A stretch of 64,000 nucleotides of DNA, taken from assembly GCA_022605405.1 (NCBI GenBank), contig JABYQQ010000014.1:806001-870000 (forward strand). The letters are read 5' to 3'. Below the pieces are notes generated by a model. That model saw only the letters and a list, made by a program, of their open reading frames with translations, had not been told where the DNA came from and did not search any database. Both the position numbers and the translations under genes were made by a program. Below, piece by piece: positions 22,755-35,840 of the stretch. The stretch comes from Earliella scabrosa (lineage: Eukaryota; Basidiomycota; Agaricomycetes; Polyporales; Polyporaceae). The number at the start of each line of letters is the position of its first letter. Within the stretch, counting starts at the first letter, position 1.

Positions 22755-24336
22755 GATGAGATAGAGGTGTGTCTAGTAGTCTACTGTGGTCGTGAGGTCG
22801 TGTGTCGTGAAGATGGTGGTACAAAGACAAGTCGTCACTCAGTGGCCCGGGCTGAAATGCATGACAAAAGTTTGACGGTGTGTGGCGTGGACGAGAGCTT
22901 GGAGCGACCCCAGAGAACGCCGAGCTGCGCATTTTGTCGCGGCGCCACGACAGCGTGTCCTTGTGTCTTGAGTTCGATGGTGCCAAAATTGACCAGCCAC
23001 GAGGTGCACAGCCCTGCGGCAACGTCCGGAACGCCTCCACCTGCGTGTCGGATGGCATCGTCGTCACTTCCGAACGATATGCGACGGGAGCCCTTGAATG
23101 CGAACATGAAGAGGGGGAGAGAGGTACTCGCTATATGGATGGACTGTAGGTAGGCGCTTGGCGTTCTCTTCGATTCTCGGGGCGCTCCGATGAAGGTTGA
23201 AGAACCGGCTAGGCATCGATGGCTCATGGCGCAATCTGCAAGAGTGGTAAAACAAGAGTCGGATAATTGATGTGACATGCTCGAGGAATACCACTGACCT
23301 GGGAGAGCAGTTGGGAGCAGTGCGATGGCTGGGGTCGGGCGAGGGTTACATGCACTTCATGCGGTAGACTCGAATGGGTGAGTTGCTGTTCCGCTTGGCA
23401 GCGTGCACAAACAACCGCAGAATCACCAAGAGTCGTCTTCACGGCACGCCCTCTAGGACCCTCCGCGAGTTACATGTCAACACTTGGTCATCTCTGAGTC
23501 AGCGAAGGAAGATACGCACGTTGCCTCCTCGAGCCTGTCAGGTCTCGCGCTATCCAAACGGCAGGACCAGGTAAACTAGCAGTGGAGTATGGACTTGAGG
23601 CAATCAAATGTGCGGCGTCGTGAACGTAGCTCAAACGTGTTCGCTCAAATTGCGCAGTTGTTACGGGCTATGATTAGAATCCTTCAGCCGACTTGCGAAG
23701 GGCGACGTGTATAGGGGATTGAAATGGTACTGACAATAAGACGGTGTTGACCAACCCGACGAATTGATCGCGTTCGTCATGGAACCGTGTTGTGCTGAGC
23801 TGTATGGGCTTCGCGTCGAACCTCCATTCCTCCAGTCTATTCTCCGACATGCTGAATCAATGCGCAGACCGGGGGGAGATGTGGTCGAAGCGGTTATCAC
23901 CTGAGTCTCAGTTGGACGCATATAGTCACTCACAATGCCCCTCTGCCCCTTCTGAGGTCGCCAGCCATGTTAGTGCGGTGTCTTCAGGTAGTCCGACCGG
24001 TTGCCATGGGGAGGGAGAGATCCCAGACAAGAGATGAAGGCATATGGTAGGATGTTGAATGCATGCATTACCCAAGTCGCACGTTGTAAGACTCTACTCA
24101 GGCTGAGCAGTGAGGTCCGAGGAGAGGAGACTCTGAGAACGATGGACGACAACGGCCTCCAGGCTCCAGAGTCACTGTCAGGCCCAGGCCCAACCTGTCA
24201 CAGCAGCACGTGAAAGAGTCACAGCGTGCACCTTCCTTTTGCAGCAGTATTAAGCGCCTTATCCTACTGGCGTGCACATTGGACGCACGCCAGTACCTAT
24301 GTCACTTGAAACGGCGAGTAGTCATCAGGACTCAAC
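22755..24336. other. Intergenic, no recognised gene
   Basis: About 1.6 kb. The longest frame is 22835-23278 (minus, 147 aa), overlapped by plus-strand frames; no domain recognised. A 90-aa minus frame at 23661-23933 is equally unsupported. It probably includes the thaumatin-gene promoter. Confidence 0.4.
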
Positions 24337-26867
24337 CTATAGCGCTACAGATACATGGGAAATACTTCCGAGCATCCCTAGTAGACCCCTTCTCCTACCG
24401 ATGGGACCCTGGTATACCGACTCAAGTGCAACTTCAACGTGGTCGAGGCACAACTCCTCCTTCCGGCTGACCGCCAAGGAAGCAGCAATCTTGCAGACAT
24501 TCTTGATCTGCCGCCCATTGATCTTGTGCTGCGCGAGTCGGTTGATGGCCTTCGATGAGAACTTCGTGGACGAGTCGGACGCGCTCGCTTTCGCAAGGAA
24601 GGCGGTCCATATCTGCTTCTTCGCGTCGACAGTCAGCTCGTCGAAGTGCAGCGAGACGTGTATGCGCGAGATGAAGGCCTTGTCGAAGGCATCGACACGG
24701 TTCGTCGTGAGGAAGAGCACGCCACGGTAGTACTCGATGTGGCGTAGGCTATGATCCAGCGCGTGAGTACGGACGGGTGCACGCTCATGAATAAGCACTC
24801 ACAACACAGAGATCATTGCGTTCCTGTGCATATCGCGGGACGACCGTTGCTCCAAGAACACGTCGGCCTTGATCACAAGATTAGTATCACTGATCTAGGA
24901 GTAGCAGATCGAGGGAGCGTACCTCGTCAATCAGGAGCACCGCGTTCCAGGTTGCTGCGAGATCGAAGATATCCTTCAGAGCCGACTGCAGCGTCTCCGG
25001 AGAAGTACCGAGGTCTCCGCTTCCTACAATGTACAGCGGCCGCTTGAGATGCTCGCTGGTCACCTCGGCAGATAACGTCTTCCCAACGCCTGGAGGGCCA
25101 TAAAGGTTGATGACTAGTCCTTGTCCTTTACCGGAGACGATGTCGTCGAAGTGAGGTGGTGAGTCATGCTCGGAGTTTCTCTGACTATGTGTCTGGAGGA
25201 GGGATAGCAGGAGATCTTTCCGTGCGGCGGGCAGGACGAGGTCTTTGAAGGATGTCTCGTTCCACTGTATATCTTCAACTCTTGCGACGTTGAATTCCAC
25301 TGTGAGACGGACCCTGAGTACCGATAGACAAGACGAGTATCTATGAATAAAACAGACTCACGCCAGAGCTTGTCGGAGAGGCTGTAACCGTACACGACCG
25401 GAGATGCATGGAGGAGGGCGTCGTCTGAGAGGTCGTCTGAAGTCTTGTGAACCCTGTCACGCGCCAGTATCATCCTGTTCGGCGTAGCGTTGGGTACCCC
25501 ATACCCAGGTTGCTTCTTGATAAAGGTCTCTGTAGGAACACGATATAAGCACGTGGTATGTGGAAGTCGACAGCAGCCCGCCGTAATGTACTAAGAGAGA
25601 CGATGACAACGTACCTTTATCGAGCACGATACGAGAGTCGACCTGGCGGTGGCGTCTCAGCGTCAGTCCGATCTCCGTGTAAGACGACGCTGAGCGGACT
25701 TACCGTGATCTTGGAGATTCGTTCCCCGAGTGGTGCATATGCGGCTGTCCCGTTGTAATAGACATGATGCACCCCAATCAGTCGTGCCCATCTCCGACCT
25801 CTCTCGATTAGCTGATCCTTCAGGGTCTTCGGACTATTGTGGAACTTGATAGGGTAGAAGTCCAAGTCGACCATTCTTTGCACTCCCACGAAAGAGTCCA
25901 CGTTGAAGGTCGTGCGGCATGTGAAGCTTGGGGCTGCGGAGGAAGGGGACTCCTGGCGTGACCAGTACGACTCGCCGCCGGCATTGACCGCAGTCTGCAG
26001 GCATTCGCAGCTCAACTTTCCATATTCATCCCCGGGTCTCCAACTGAGGACTCTCCAAGCGCGGAGCTCTTGAGTGACGGGGCACTGTGTGACAACAGTT
26101 GCGCCGGGAACGTAGATGGTGTAGAGGAGATCGTAGGTGATCTCTCCGCTACGGAACAGGGAGGAGATCGTATCGAGCGTGTCGCGGAAGTGATACTTCC
26201 GGAGATGGTCAAGAAGGGTGCGAAGCTCCTCGAAAGGACGCCTCTTGTCCTGGCTTAGGTTTGCGGCAAAGGCGTTGTCGACCGCGGCTGAGAGTTTGGG
26301 GTAAAAGCCTAGCACAAGCTCGACATCCAGCTGCATTCCCAGCTCAGTGATGTGCAGTGAACATAAAGAGTAGAGACTCACATCGACTGCTCCGCCGGAC
26401 GACCATGACACAGTGTGCACACGTTTCATCACCATGTGACAGACGTTGATGAGGGTCGGGCTGATGAGCATGACCTTGAACTGCAGGGCCTCGGTAGGTC
26501 TTTGTGGATACTCGCAGACGAAGACGAAGGCGTGATCCTTGAACTGGCCCGAGTAGTAGTTCTGATAGGTCGAAGTTTCTGCGCGGATGTCGGCTGCGAG
26601 TTCCTGGTACCGCCAGGTTCTAGTGCGTGAATCTTCCCGTCGGGTCACATCTTTGAACGTGGGCTTGTCTGTAGTTGCTACGTCCGGCTGGTCGACGGTA
26701 TCTGTGCTGAGGGGCACCTCAAGTGATGCGGTCGCCTCCTGACCATCTGCTGGAAGCTCGCCAGCGCCAGACCAAGAGCCACTATCATCTGAATCATACC
26801 CATAGTCGCTGTAAGCTGCCTGGCATTCGTCGTAGAAGTCCTGACTTGATCGGTAGCGCGGTGCCAT
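24337..26867 (-). CDS. DUF7025-AAA+ ATPase, copy 2
   Basis: Paralogue of copy 1 with the same architecture. Start at 26867: MAPRYRSSQDFYDECQAAYS, a Y/D/S-rich acidic N-terminus. Then comes the DUF7025-type region (RTWRYQELAADIRAETSTYQ, ITYDLLYTIYVPGATVVTQC, RGRRWARLIGVHHVYYNG), a short linker, and SPVVYGYSLSDKLW. The ATPase module has Walker A GPPGVGKTLSAEVTSEHLKR, Walker B AVLLIDEV, LFLTTNRVDAFDKAF with SRIHVSLHF, and NGRQIKNVCKIAASLA. Exon 25300-24887 carries Walker A and B; the last exon ends at 24337. The proline-rich insert of copy 1 before the ATPase is absent. All nucleotide-binding motifs are intact. Confidence 0.85.
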
Positions 26868-29800
26868 AGCTCGATGAAGATGGAGAGGAATGTGGCGCTA
26901 GTGGTGCGGTAGTGAGTGAAGTGCATGCGAGAGGAAAGAAGCTGCAGCTTTATAGATGCTAGTCCTCGTTACCATCGTAAAAACCTTTCAAGCCCATACC
27001 TGGTCAATGCACCATTACACACCTTAATGTGCTCTCCGTCCCTGCGCGAGTATGCGAAGTTGGGCTGCGCATATACCAGTTTGTCTGTGACGAGCTCCTG
27101 TCCATTCTGTCCGCCCGCACTCGTGCCAATTCTTTACGCATGTGCACCCCCGTCCATGCGTTGTCCCTTCGCCACCTGGCGGCGCTGTCCGCGCCACAAT
27201 GCAGTTAGCTAGCATCAATCGTGGACGCCGGTGCCTTCTGTCTGCGTGTTATAAAGTACTGTCTGCTTACCTTGATTCGAACACTGAGACAGGCTAGTAT
27301 GACCGCGGTATTTGGACAAGTGCGACGATGTCAACTAGGTATGTGCGCGCTGTCCAGTCTCGCAGTCCACTATCTGATTCAGAGCGAGAACCGACAACAT
27401 AACGCAAGTCGTGTTCCATTGCAAACAAGCGCGGTGTCTCGGAGAAACGTGGATGAGTAGAATGGTTCGTGTTCGTGATTGCAGTTCGTCATGTCGAAGG
27501 TCGGACTTCGCAGTATCGCCGCGGACTCCTTACGTAATAGACTCGGAAGCGGTCGGGTCAAGGTCGGTTGCCGAGTGCCGACGCCCCCGACGACCGCGCG
27601 TCGCGTCGCGTCGCGTTGCGTTCACCGTTGTCTACGTTGAAACTTGATACCGTCCGTGTTCGTGACTCCAGTGACCCAACTAGTCTATGTCCATCTACCC
27701 TGCTATCGCACGCTACACGAGTGACCACACGCACGACTGGAATGTGGGGCTTCAAGACTTGTGACAATGCTAGCGCTACGCAGTGCGGGCAATAGAACAC
27801 GGCGCGAGGGACGCAAAGTTGTCGGTTCGTTATGCGCGATTATGCTGACTTGATCCCTTGGCTGACTTTACGATACCGTGCCCATACAGAAACGTGGAGT
27901 CTATAGGTTCCTCTCACAAATTCAGCGGCCTTCAACAGTTCTCACAGATCCATGCGCATCGAACGATTCCCGTTACGAGAGCCATTCCAATTTGTTCTCT
28001 GGCTGGAATCACCGGCGGGGCTAAGCTCTGCTTCTGGTCAGACTCCGCTGTTGCAGGTACGTCGTCATGGGCTACTTCTTAGAGCTGTGGCCAAATTATC
28101 CCTTTTTGAATCCCTCTGGTGATCTAGAAACCTCGCATGCGCGCATAGGACCACAGTGGCGACGAGTTCGATAGCGGGTAAGCGCATGATACATAACCTC
28201 TTCCCAACGGCCGCCACATCAACACCAGACCGACGAAGCCGTCTTTGCACCGTGATCCCGCACCGCAGAATGTATTTGTCCGGCGCTCTTGCCTTCAATG
28301 TCCTGGACGAGATGGCCACCGGTCTGTCAGCGTCGCCCCTGATGGCGCTATGCTCAAATCGGGCATCTTATACCTCCATCCCGACGCTAATCCATCACGT
28401 CGTCATTGACCAAGATACGCTAACTACGAGCAGGGCCGGACACCCCGACCTCGAGCATTTGGTGGCTGCCCGCGAGACGAGTTTGCTCGCCTCACCCAAC
28501 GGATACACCAAGCCTTCTCGTTTTCTGAGTACGTTCCCGCGATGCGCTCAAGTCGACACCTCTGATGTCGCTTCCCAGATGGTGGAAGCGATGGCAATCG
28601 AAGGACCTCCCGCGATGCGCGCGCATTGCCCCGGAAGCTTCTCCAGGTTGTGGTAGTGCGACTGCGGATGCCGATCACGACGTATCGCATCCTCCGGGCC
28701 GCCCGTAGCTTCCCCGACATCTTTCATGCACTTTCATGGTGTCTTCGCTCAATATCTCCCTGCCTATCTGGATGCGCAGCTGAAGAGGCATCAGCTATAT
28801 GCGAAGCGAACGTGCTTAAACCTCTGTCAGTAATCTAGTTATCTCCTCTACTTTAGCTGTTTCATGCTCACGACACCGGTCTTTACTGTATATGACTTCT
28901 AGGTCCCCGCTCGTGTGAGGCGAAGACACCGGTATCCATATCAGGCACAAGTGACCAAGTCCATCAGTAGATGATTCCGGAATCGCGTATCTCCCCGCGC
29001 CCTCTTAGCCGCCCTCCGAAGTTCAATAATGCCCTCAAGCGGAAGTTCGACGTCGGGCAACTGGCTCTGCCGTCTTCTTCCGGTCATTTTCTCTCATGGC
29101 TGCTCTCCTCCCGTTCTCCATCGCCTGCGCTGGCGGGTTTGATGCGCTCGGTTCAGCTTGCTACGGCTCCGACGTGCTAGCCTCGGAGTACCGGAGAAGC
29201 TAAGTACGCCTGACACTAGAGGCGGGCTCGGGACCCGACCGTGCCGACACCGTGCACGAGGTTACCATTCACCATTGAGTGCTGAGGCTTGCGTAATGTC
29301 TTCCGGAGAACAGTTCTTCGTCCTCTCCGCCCCACCATGAATGCTCGGCCGCCACCGTGCGAGAAGTCCACCCCACTGTCCCCGTGCCGGACCTGATTGC
29401 ACGGATATGGATAACAGCACTCCATCGTCGGTGTATGGACCCTCGCTTCGAATCCACGTTCACCTGCTTGAACAGGCTGCTCAGCGCGTGGATGAAGATT
29501 TGTCGAATTGTGGGTCCCTCTCCGCTGTCTTCTCGTCTGCTCCAGTCTCGCTAGAATCCACTTCAGACCGTCTCTCTGCCTCCCGCAGCAATCTATCACC
29601 CTGCAACCGCACTTCGCCGTCGCGGCGTTCACGACCAGCTATCTTATTGCCCAGCAGGGCAGGAGCGGGCACTGGTTGACGTAACAACAGTGATCTTGGA
29701 TGATCCTGTCGTTCCTCGTTCTCAATGGGGCATCGCGCGCGCTCGCGCCGAACTCCGTCAAGTCCGCGACAGGAGGCGTTCGCGGGCACTCTCCAGCACT

Positions 29801-30362
29801 CAAGCCACTTAAGCCACAGGCTGCAAACCTGACCTGGAACGGTCGCTGCCTTCATGCCGAAACGGCCTCGTCGCTGAACGAGACTAGTTCGAACGCGGAT
29901 GAACGTTCCTAGTGTCATGTGCCTTGCCTAAAATCATAGAGGAACCCTCGCCTTCACATGTGGGTCCTCAGCGGCTGCTGCTGTGTTAATCCGGGTGTGA
30001 TTTACCTCTTTCTCCAGCAGGTCTAGCCAGCCATCGGCGCTTGTACTGCACCAACGCCGATAACGCACCTCCTGGAATGTGCGCGATGCTCGCCCCATCG
30101 GCAGTCGCCACTAGTTCTTGCGTTGCGTGCTAGCCTCGCACGTACCGTAACTGCGGGAGGGCGTTGTGCAAACGGGACTTCGTTCGTCTTCCAGGAAGCA
30201 GAAAATCGCGTAAGAGAAGACGCGGCATCTGCGCGTCCGCTTGCTGACATCGCGCAGGGACGAAATCCGTGCAGGGCGGCTTCGTGGTATAAAAGTTGCA
30301 CCCAGGAACACATCTTCCACAGCCCCACTCCAGCCCTTCCAACGATTTGCCCCTTCTTTGCC
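26868..30362. other. Gene-poor stretch, about 3.5 kb
   Basis: The first part is the promoter side of AAA copy 2. Open frames at 28156-28656, 29216-29632, 29341-29679 and 29481-29918 overlap on opposite strands, and none gives a recognisable domain. 27597-27620 is a short GCGTC-type microsatellite. The stretch from 28.1 to 29.9 kb could be old, degraded element sequence, but I saw neither terminal repeats nor transposase or polymerase motifs. 29.94-30.36 kb probably holds the UbiA-gene promoter. Confidence 0.4.
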
Positions 30363-31528
30363 ATGAACACACGACTCACGCAGCTCCGGTCAAAGTCCGC
30401 GTTTCACCTCTCCACCATCTACGGCTTCACCAAGTCAGATATGATGACCATCGTGGTCCCCACGGTACGTCATCCGCTCGACAGCTCCCCGCTGCTTCGC
30501 GACTGGTCGCTCGGGGAGCGAGAAGGCGGCTTGCTGACCTCCCCGTTGTGCCCCTAGACCGCCTTCGGGACCGTCGCCTCCGGAAGCCTCGACCCCGCCC
30601 AGCTTCTATACCGCCTGATCTGGGTGTGGCTGCATCTCCTGCAATTCTGCATCTCGAACCAGACGCTCAACCTCGCCGAGGACGCCAACAACAAACCGTG
30701 GCGCCCCATCCCCTCCGGGCGCATCTCGTTCAGCGCGGCGCGGCGCCTGCGCTGGATGCTCGTCGGGGTCTGCATCGTCTACTCGGCGACGTGCAACGTC
30801 CTCCCGATGGGCCTTACGCTCCTCGCCGCGACGATCATGTACAACGAGATGCACCTAAGCTCGCACTGGTTCTCGCGCAACGCGCTTAACGCGATCGGCT
30901 ACGCGTCCTTCAGCATCGGGGCCGCCAACGCGGGGTGCACCGGTACGCGGCCCGTCCCTCCTACGCATCGCAGCATCACGCTAACTAGCCTCCTTCCTCT
31001 TCTCCACTCACTGCTTCTTCGCTTGCTTCCTGATGGGTGCGGGACGGAACAGCAACGAGCTGCGTCGCCGCAGCAGCGTCGCTCATCGCCCAGGTGCTCA
31101 TCAGCCTCGTGATCTTCACGACGATCCACGCGCTCGACTTCAAGGACGTCGACGGCGATGGGCTCATCGGCCGGCGCACGCTCCCCATCCTCTACCCGGT
31201 CGTGAGCCGGCTGTGCACCGCCGCGCTCATCCCGTTCTGGTCTTTGCTGCTCGCGTACCACTACCGCGACGCGAGCCCGCTCATCTCGGCCGGCACGGTC
31301 GTGCTCGGGCTGTCGACGGGCGTGCGGTTCGCGTCGATGGACTCGCGCGAGGCGGACAAGACGTCAGGCGTGATGTACAACGTGAGTGCTCCGGTGCTTC
31401 AAGCTTGGGACCTTGCGTTGAGTATGATGATGCGATCGCTGATTTCATTATCGCGCGTCCCGCAGATCTGGCTCTGTTTCCTGCACGTCATACCATTCGT
31501 GCGGGGCTCGCTCGTGTTTGGGGTGTAA
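30363..31528 (+). CDS. UbiA-family membrane prenyltransferase
   Basis: Four exons (30363-30464, 30558-30942, 31053-31381, 31466-31528) give 292 residues, the usual size for this family. The family transfers or cyclises prenyl diphosphates in the membrane using two Asp-rich sites. The first site is NLAEDANNKPWRPIPSGRIS, at about residues 64-83. The second is DFKDVDGDGLIGRRTLPILY, at about residues 190-209. Hydrophobic segments follow each site, and the protein ends IPFVRGSLVFGV. All splice junctions are canonical and keep the frame. Similar fungal proteins are found in terpenoid and meroterpenoid pathways, and some are terpene cyclases; the substrate here cannot be read from sequence. Nearest neighbours downstream are ICMT-like methyltransferases. 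Confidence 0.88.
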
Positions 31529-34286
31529 ATTGAAACGCCTCCGGATTGATGACTCTTCTTGGTGCGTTTCTCTCCGCGCGGCCCCGTCTCGATGCCGATG
31601 CTCATCATCTCCCTTGGTTGGTGCAGGAAGATACGACCGCGCACGACCACGACCCTCTCGACGAGTGCGAAGATGTTGTCTGTACACTATCCTACGGTCG
31701 CCCTCCCGGCATAACGCCGGTAACTGTTACTACGCGAAACGAACACCAACGATCCCGTCACGCGCACGGCTGTTGTAATGTAGTTGTACTGTACTCTAAT
31801 GTACACAAGCAGGCGTTGTGTAGGAGTAGACGAGCAGATGTAATCTTGGACACTTGCTTTCTTGTATTCTTGTAATCTTGTGAATGTGTACAGTTGCTTG
31901 GTTGCCCCGCACCGAGGTGTGATGTCCGTGGATTCGGAATGAAGATTTGTGCAGTCAAGCATGACGCCAACGCCACAACGCACGCCACGGGTACGGAATA
32001 GCAAGTTCCAAGTCAGCCTCAGCCTTCGCGGGTGTCAAGCACTAGCAGCAAGCACCGACTAGCTTCAATAAGTTGCGGCGGTCCCATGCAAGCGTTCGAG
32101 AGCCTCGAGGTGTAGAGAGCTCATCATAATGTGGCGTCCCACCCTGTCCCACCAGGTCCCACCCGATATCCACTGATATCTATCGTTCATCGTCGTTCGC
32201 AGTTGACGCTACTGATTCCGCGAATGTGACGCATTTCCCCGTTTGCGTTCGTCGGGGAGGTTCCAGAACGCAATAAATCCAGGCACGGAACGATCTTCCA
32301 TGGCAATCTGCATCTCAGGAGGACAGCGATGGTATCGATCTGCACGTGTGATGTTCCCTTGTTCCGTCATTGGTATGTAGGTCTATGTAGGCCTCCAGTA
32401 AATCGCAGGAGGAGAGCCAGCGGCGGTATGTATGGTCTACCGGGGGCGGAGTCTCGCATGCGAGCTGTTGGGCAATCTATCTCCCCAGGAACTCGAGGTC
32501 AGCGTCGGTGGCTCATGCCCGACGGCGGGCGCAGTCTCCGAGTCGGAGCTGCGATGCGCTTGGACTCGTTTCAGCCTAGTGCGTAGAGAGCAAGTATATA
32601 AGCATGCAGGGCAGCATGATAGCACGAGGCTATGAACTCACATGTTACTAGTTGGGTGCTAGTGCTGTTGACCCTGGGCGAAATTATTGATGGGAGTTGG
32701 ATAGTGCGTCGGGGGAGAGTGCCCACACCGCCCGTGTTCCGCCGCCATGTCGGCCTGACCGAACGTATCGCACCTGAGTATGTATGGACATCATACGGTG
32801 CTTAGACAGGAAGATTTGAAGCAGCATGGGAGGAGGGCGTGATTGCTGCTGATTTGAGGCTTGCACGCACCGGCGCAATCGCAACTGCGGACAGCCGACT
32901 CCGACATGTCGTTTGATGAAGGATGAGACCAGTGGTCGGAGTTCGTCAGTGTGCGCAATATTCGCTCGTGAGCTTTCAACAGTGGGCACTGAGCAGTTTT
33001 TTAGCTGACCTTGAAGTGGTAAGAGTCATTATTGGGACATCGGACGGTGTCGAGGTTCGCTTGGCCGGATGGATTCTCAGTACCATGGGGAGTCAATGTC
33101 ACCAGTCACCAGTTCGCGAGCGAGTAACGTCACCTGTTTCCGCATGCAATTGCAAGGTGCATGACAGAACAATCCGGAGCAAGGTCTATCTTTGGTCAAC
33201 GAGCTTCTGCCAAGAGTACAGAAGTTGCGAAGTTGGCTCGCCTTGGGTTGAATGATCTCGACGTTGGGTCAACTCGGCCACTAGTCATGGTGATCCTTTA
33301 GTCGCCTAATTGCGTAAGTAATCGCACTGGCCTTCTGGAGGTTTGGACCAAGGCGACTGCATCAGTGCAAGGAGTCGAAATGGCAACACCCTGCCAACAC
33401 CTGGTCTCAGAGTCCGACAATATCGGACCCAAGCCCGGCCCGGGCTGCGCGGGACGTGCGCCTGGGCTAGACGCCCTTTCGGCGCTAGGTACGTGTCCTC
33501 CCCTGCTCTCCCCCCACCCTCCTCGTTCCCAACTCGTTCCTGGCAACGCTCTCTCAACTCACACAAACACGCGTATGTCTCGATTAACTGGTGGCTTATA
33601 GACTATTTGGCGCTTCTGTGGACTATATGCGCTACTGAACACGCCTCCGATAGCTTCAACAGCCTGGAAGATCAAGACGGAATCCTGCCTGGATGTACGA
33701 CGACATGGCTCTCGGACATAGGAGATAGTCGCGTTCTCTCCAGGAGCTGCTTCAAGCTTTCCTTCCAAGTTCCGAGCTTCGGACTCCAGAGCGCATCATC
33801 GACATGCATGCTCGAGGGTGGGATGATCACCGCGTGTCGTGATGGGTATGTGCCTCATTCAAATTCTTGGAGACTGTGAGAACCATCCCGTAAACCCCAG
33901 ATCTTCTTGCGCTTCTCTCCCACCTCCTCTATCCTCTACGGCCGCTGCTGGCTCAGGCAGAGACGGACGGACACGAATCAGTTCCCCATTCTGCGCATCA
34001 TATGTTCCAGGGCTTGTATTGCTCAACCTCCAGCTTGATTGGACTGTTCTTCGTGCGGACATCTGCACAACCTGCATCCTGGAAACGTCTGTTCAGTGTT
34101 ACGCCACGAATGCGTTTACCCGAACCTCAAATCATCAGACTTAGCTTCCTGGGCGGCACGCTGGAGAAATCAAGTCCATACTCGTAGTCGCGGGAGACCT
34201 GACCCGCATGTGAAACGGGCAGCGTGCCCCTCCAATCTCCTGGGATCACTGTTAGTTCGCTCTTCTCCACGACCTATCTCGTCGCG
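31529..34286. other. Intergenic, about 2.8 kb, no recognised gene
   Basis: Frames at 33343-33879 (plus) and 33298-33566 (minus) are mutual shadows without motifs. At 32125-32165 the 8-mer gtcccacc recurs three times. The last part likely holds the promoter of the first ICMT-like gene. Confidence 0.4.
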
Positions 34287-35070
34287 ATGGACATACCTCT
34301 CCTTACCAAGGTTCCCGCACTCTGTGTACTGCTGGTCGCAGAGCACATTTCCTTCGTCCCTCCGCGCAACAGCGTCTCCCAGGCCGACGACAGCGCGAAG
34401 TATGGGGGCAGAGACCTCATTACGCGGATCGTGCAGTGGTATCCATACGTGAGCGCGGTATGTCGCCATCAAGTAATCGACACGAGCGCATATACTCACC
34501 GACTATATTCTGTCACAGTGGTGCAGTATGCTGCTTCTGGTCTGCGAAATCGCGGCGATACTTGCGCACGAGTATCCCTCGTCCCTCTCTTCCGATCTCC
34601 TATCAACGCTCTTCAAAGACTCGTCTTCCGTCAACCGGCTACAGCCTACTGTAGCGTGGGGCGTTGGCTTTGCGCTCCTGACTCTCGGTAGCGCTCTCCG
34701 CAAGGTCTGCTACATGACGCTCGGGCGGATGTTCACCTTCCAGCTCGCGGTCGTCAAGGAGCACAAGCTCATCACGTCCGGCCCCTACGCGGTGGTCCGA
34801 CATCCCGCATACACCGGTTTCTTCATGGCGACGACGGGCCTGCTGATGGTGCAGCTCGTTCCTGGGACGTACCTTGCTGAAAGTGGCATCTTCGACCGCC
34901 GGTGGACGAAGGTGGTGGCAGGGGCGTGGGTGATCTGGGTGCTGCTGTTGCAGCTGAGCGTTGTGAAGAGGATCGCGAAGGAGGATGAGGTGCTGAGGAA
35001 GGAGTTTGGAAAGGAGTGGGATGAGTGGGCGCGAAGGACGCCCTACAGGCTCGTCCCGTATGTGTACTAG
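34287..35070 (+). CDS. ICMT-like membrane methyltransferase, copy 1
   Basis: Isoprenylcysteine carboxyl methyltransferase family. Members use S-adenosylmethionine in the ER membrane to methylate prenyl-cysteine carboxylates. Two exons (34287-34457 and 34519-35070) give 240 residues. The N-terminus MDIPLLTKVPALCVLLVAEH is hydrophobic. The C-terminal half has the family blocks LRKVCYMTLGRMFTFQLAVV, HKLITSGPYAVVRHPAYTGF and EDEVLRKEFGKEWDEWARRT, ending YRLVPYVY. The RHPxYxG block and the E/W-rich tail form the cofactor and substrate region in this family. Intact and spliced canonically. Because several copies lie side by side, housekeeping CAAX processing is less likely than a specialised substrate (inference). 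Confidence 0.87.
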
Positions 35071-35357
35071 TGAGTAATGTCTCTCTCTTGTCGATCCGCC
35101 TCGCTGAATGCGGTGCATCGCTGCATGGACAGGGCGTAATATCGTTATCGAGCCTCGGCGTAGGCCCTGAGACGTTGACACACTTCGAGACCAAGCTCGT
35201 CTGATTGCGCACTGAATAACAAGCGTAACGTACGGGCGCTGACCGGCGCATCAGGCCTCCGTTCTAAGTTGAAGTTCTCCCGACAAACCGAAGTCGAACA
35301 ATCACCCTCTTGTAACCAGTAAACGTGTTGCCACACAGAAGACAGAACGCCGCGACA

Positions 35358-35692
35358 ATGCCATCTCCTGCGGCCCAACAGTCCTTCGTGGCACTTGAAC
35401 TCGATCCTCCACCTAGTGTGCCTTGTGACGTAATGCCTTCCTCGCTCGCGCTGTCGTCCGTCGTCTATAGGCGTAGTATTTATTGCTTACGACATGCGTC
35501 AGGTTCATCGAGCATGATAGTCCAGGAACGGATGGCCTCGCCCCTACTCCAATCCCCCAAGACAAACCTCCGTACGTGTTCGCCTCACTCAGGGTTGCAG
35601 GCTTGACACAATACCCGCTCGTAGCGCAAGTCGATCTCAACACCACGGTAAACATCGCGTTCACGGTCCTACAAACTCCCGAGTCCGAGTGA
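35358..35692 (+). CDS. Possible small two-exon hypothetical protein
   Basis: Begins MPSPAAQQSFVALELDPPPS. An intron from gtaatg to tataggcgtag would join it to YLLLTTCVRFIEHDSPGTDG and an open frame ending ..AFTVLQTPESE. No domain recognised; it may be chance. It lies between ICMT copy 1 and the dead ICMT copy. Confidence 0.25.
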
Positions 35693-35840
35693 CTAGGCAT
35701 TCAATGCGGAAGACGGCGCTCAGCTCGGAAAGCGACTTCTCCCGCGCAGGCTATCCTAGCCCGTGCTCCTCTCGTTGTCGCTTGTGCTTCGTATGCGCGA
35801 GCTCGGCAATAACGCTCGCTGGTGAACTGCGCCGCGCTCC

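Noticed and set aside
27597..27620. GCGTC runs as a regulatory site
   Set aside because: Too short and simple; a microsatellite is enough explanation.
33343..33879. 178-aa plus frame as a gene
   Set aside because: Mirrored by similar-sized minus frames and without motif, splice logic or conserved look.
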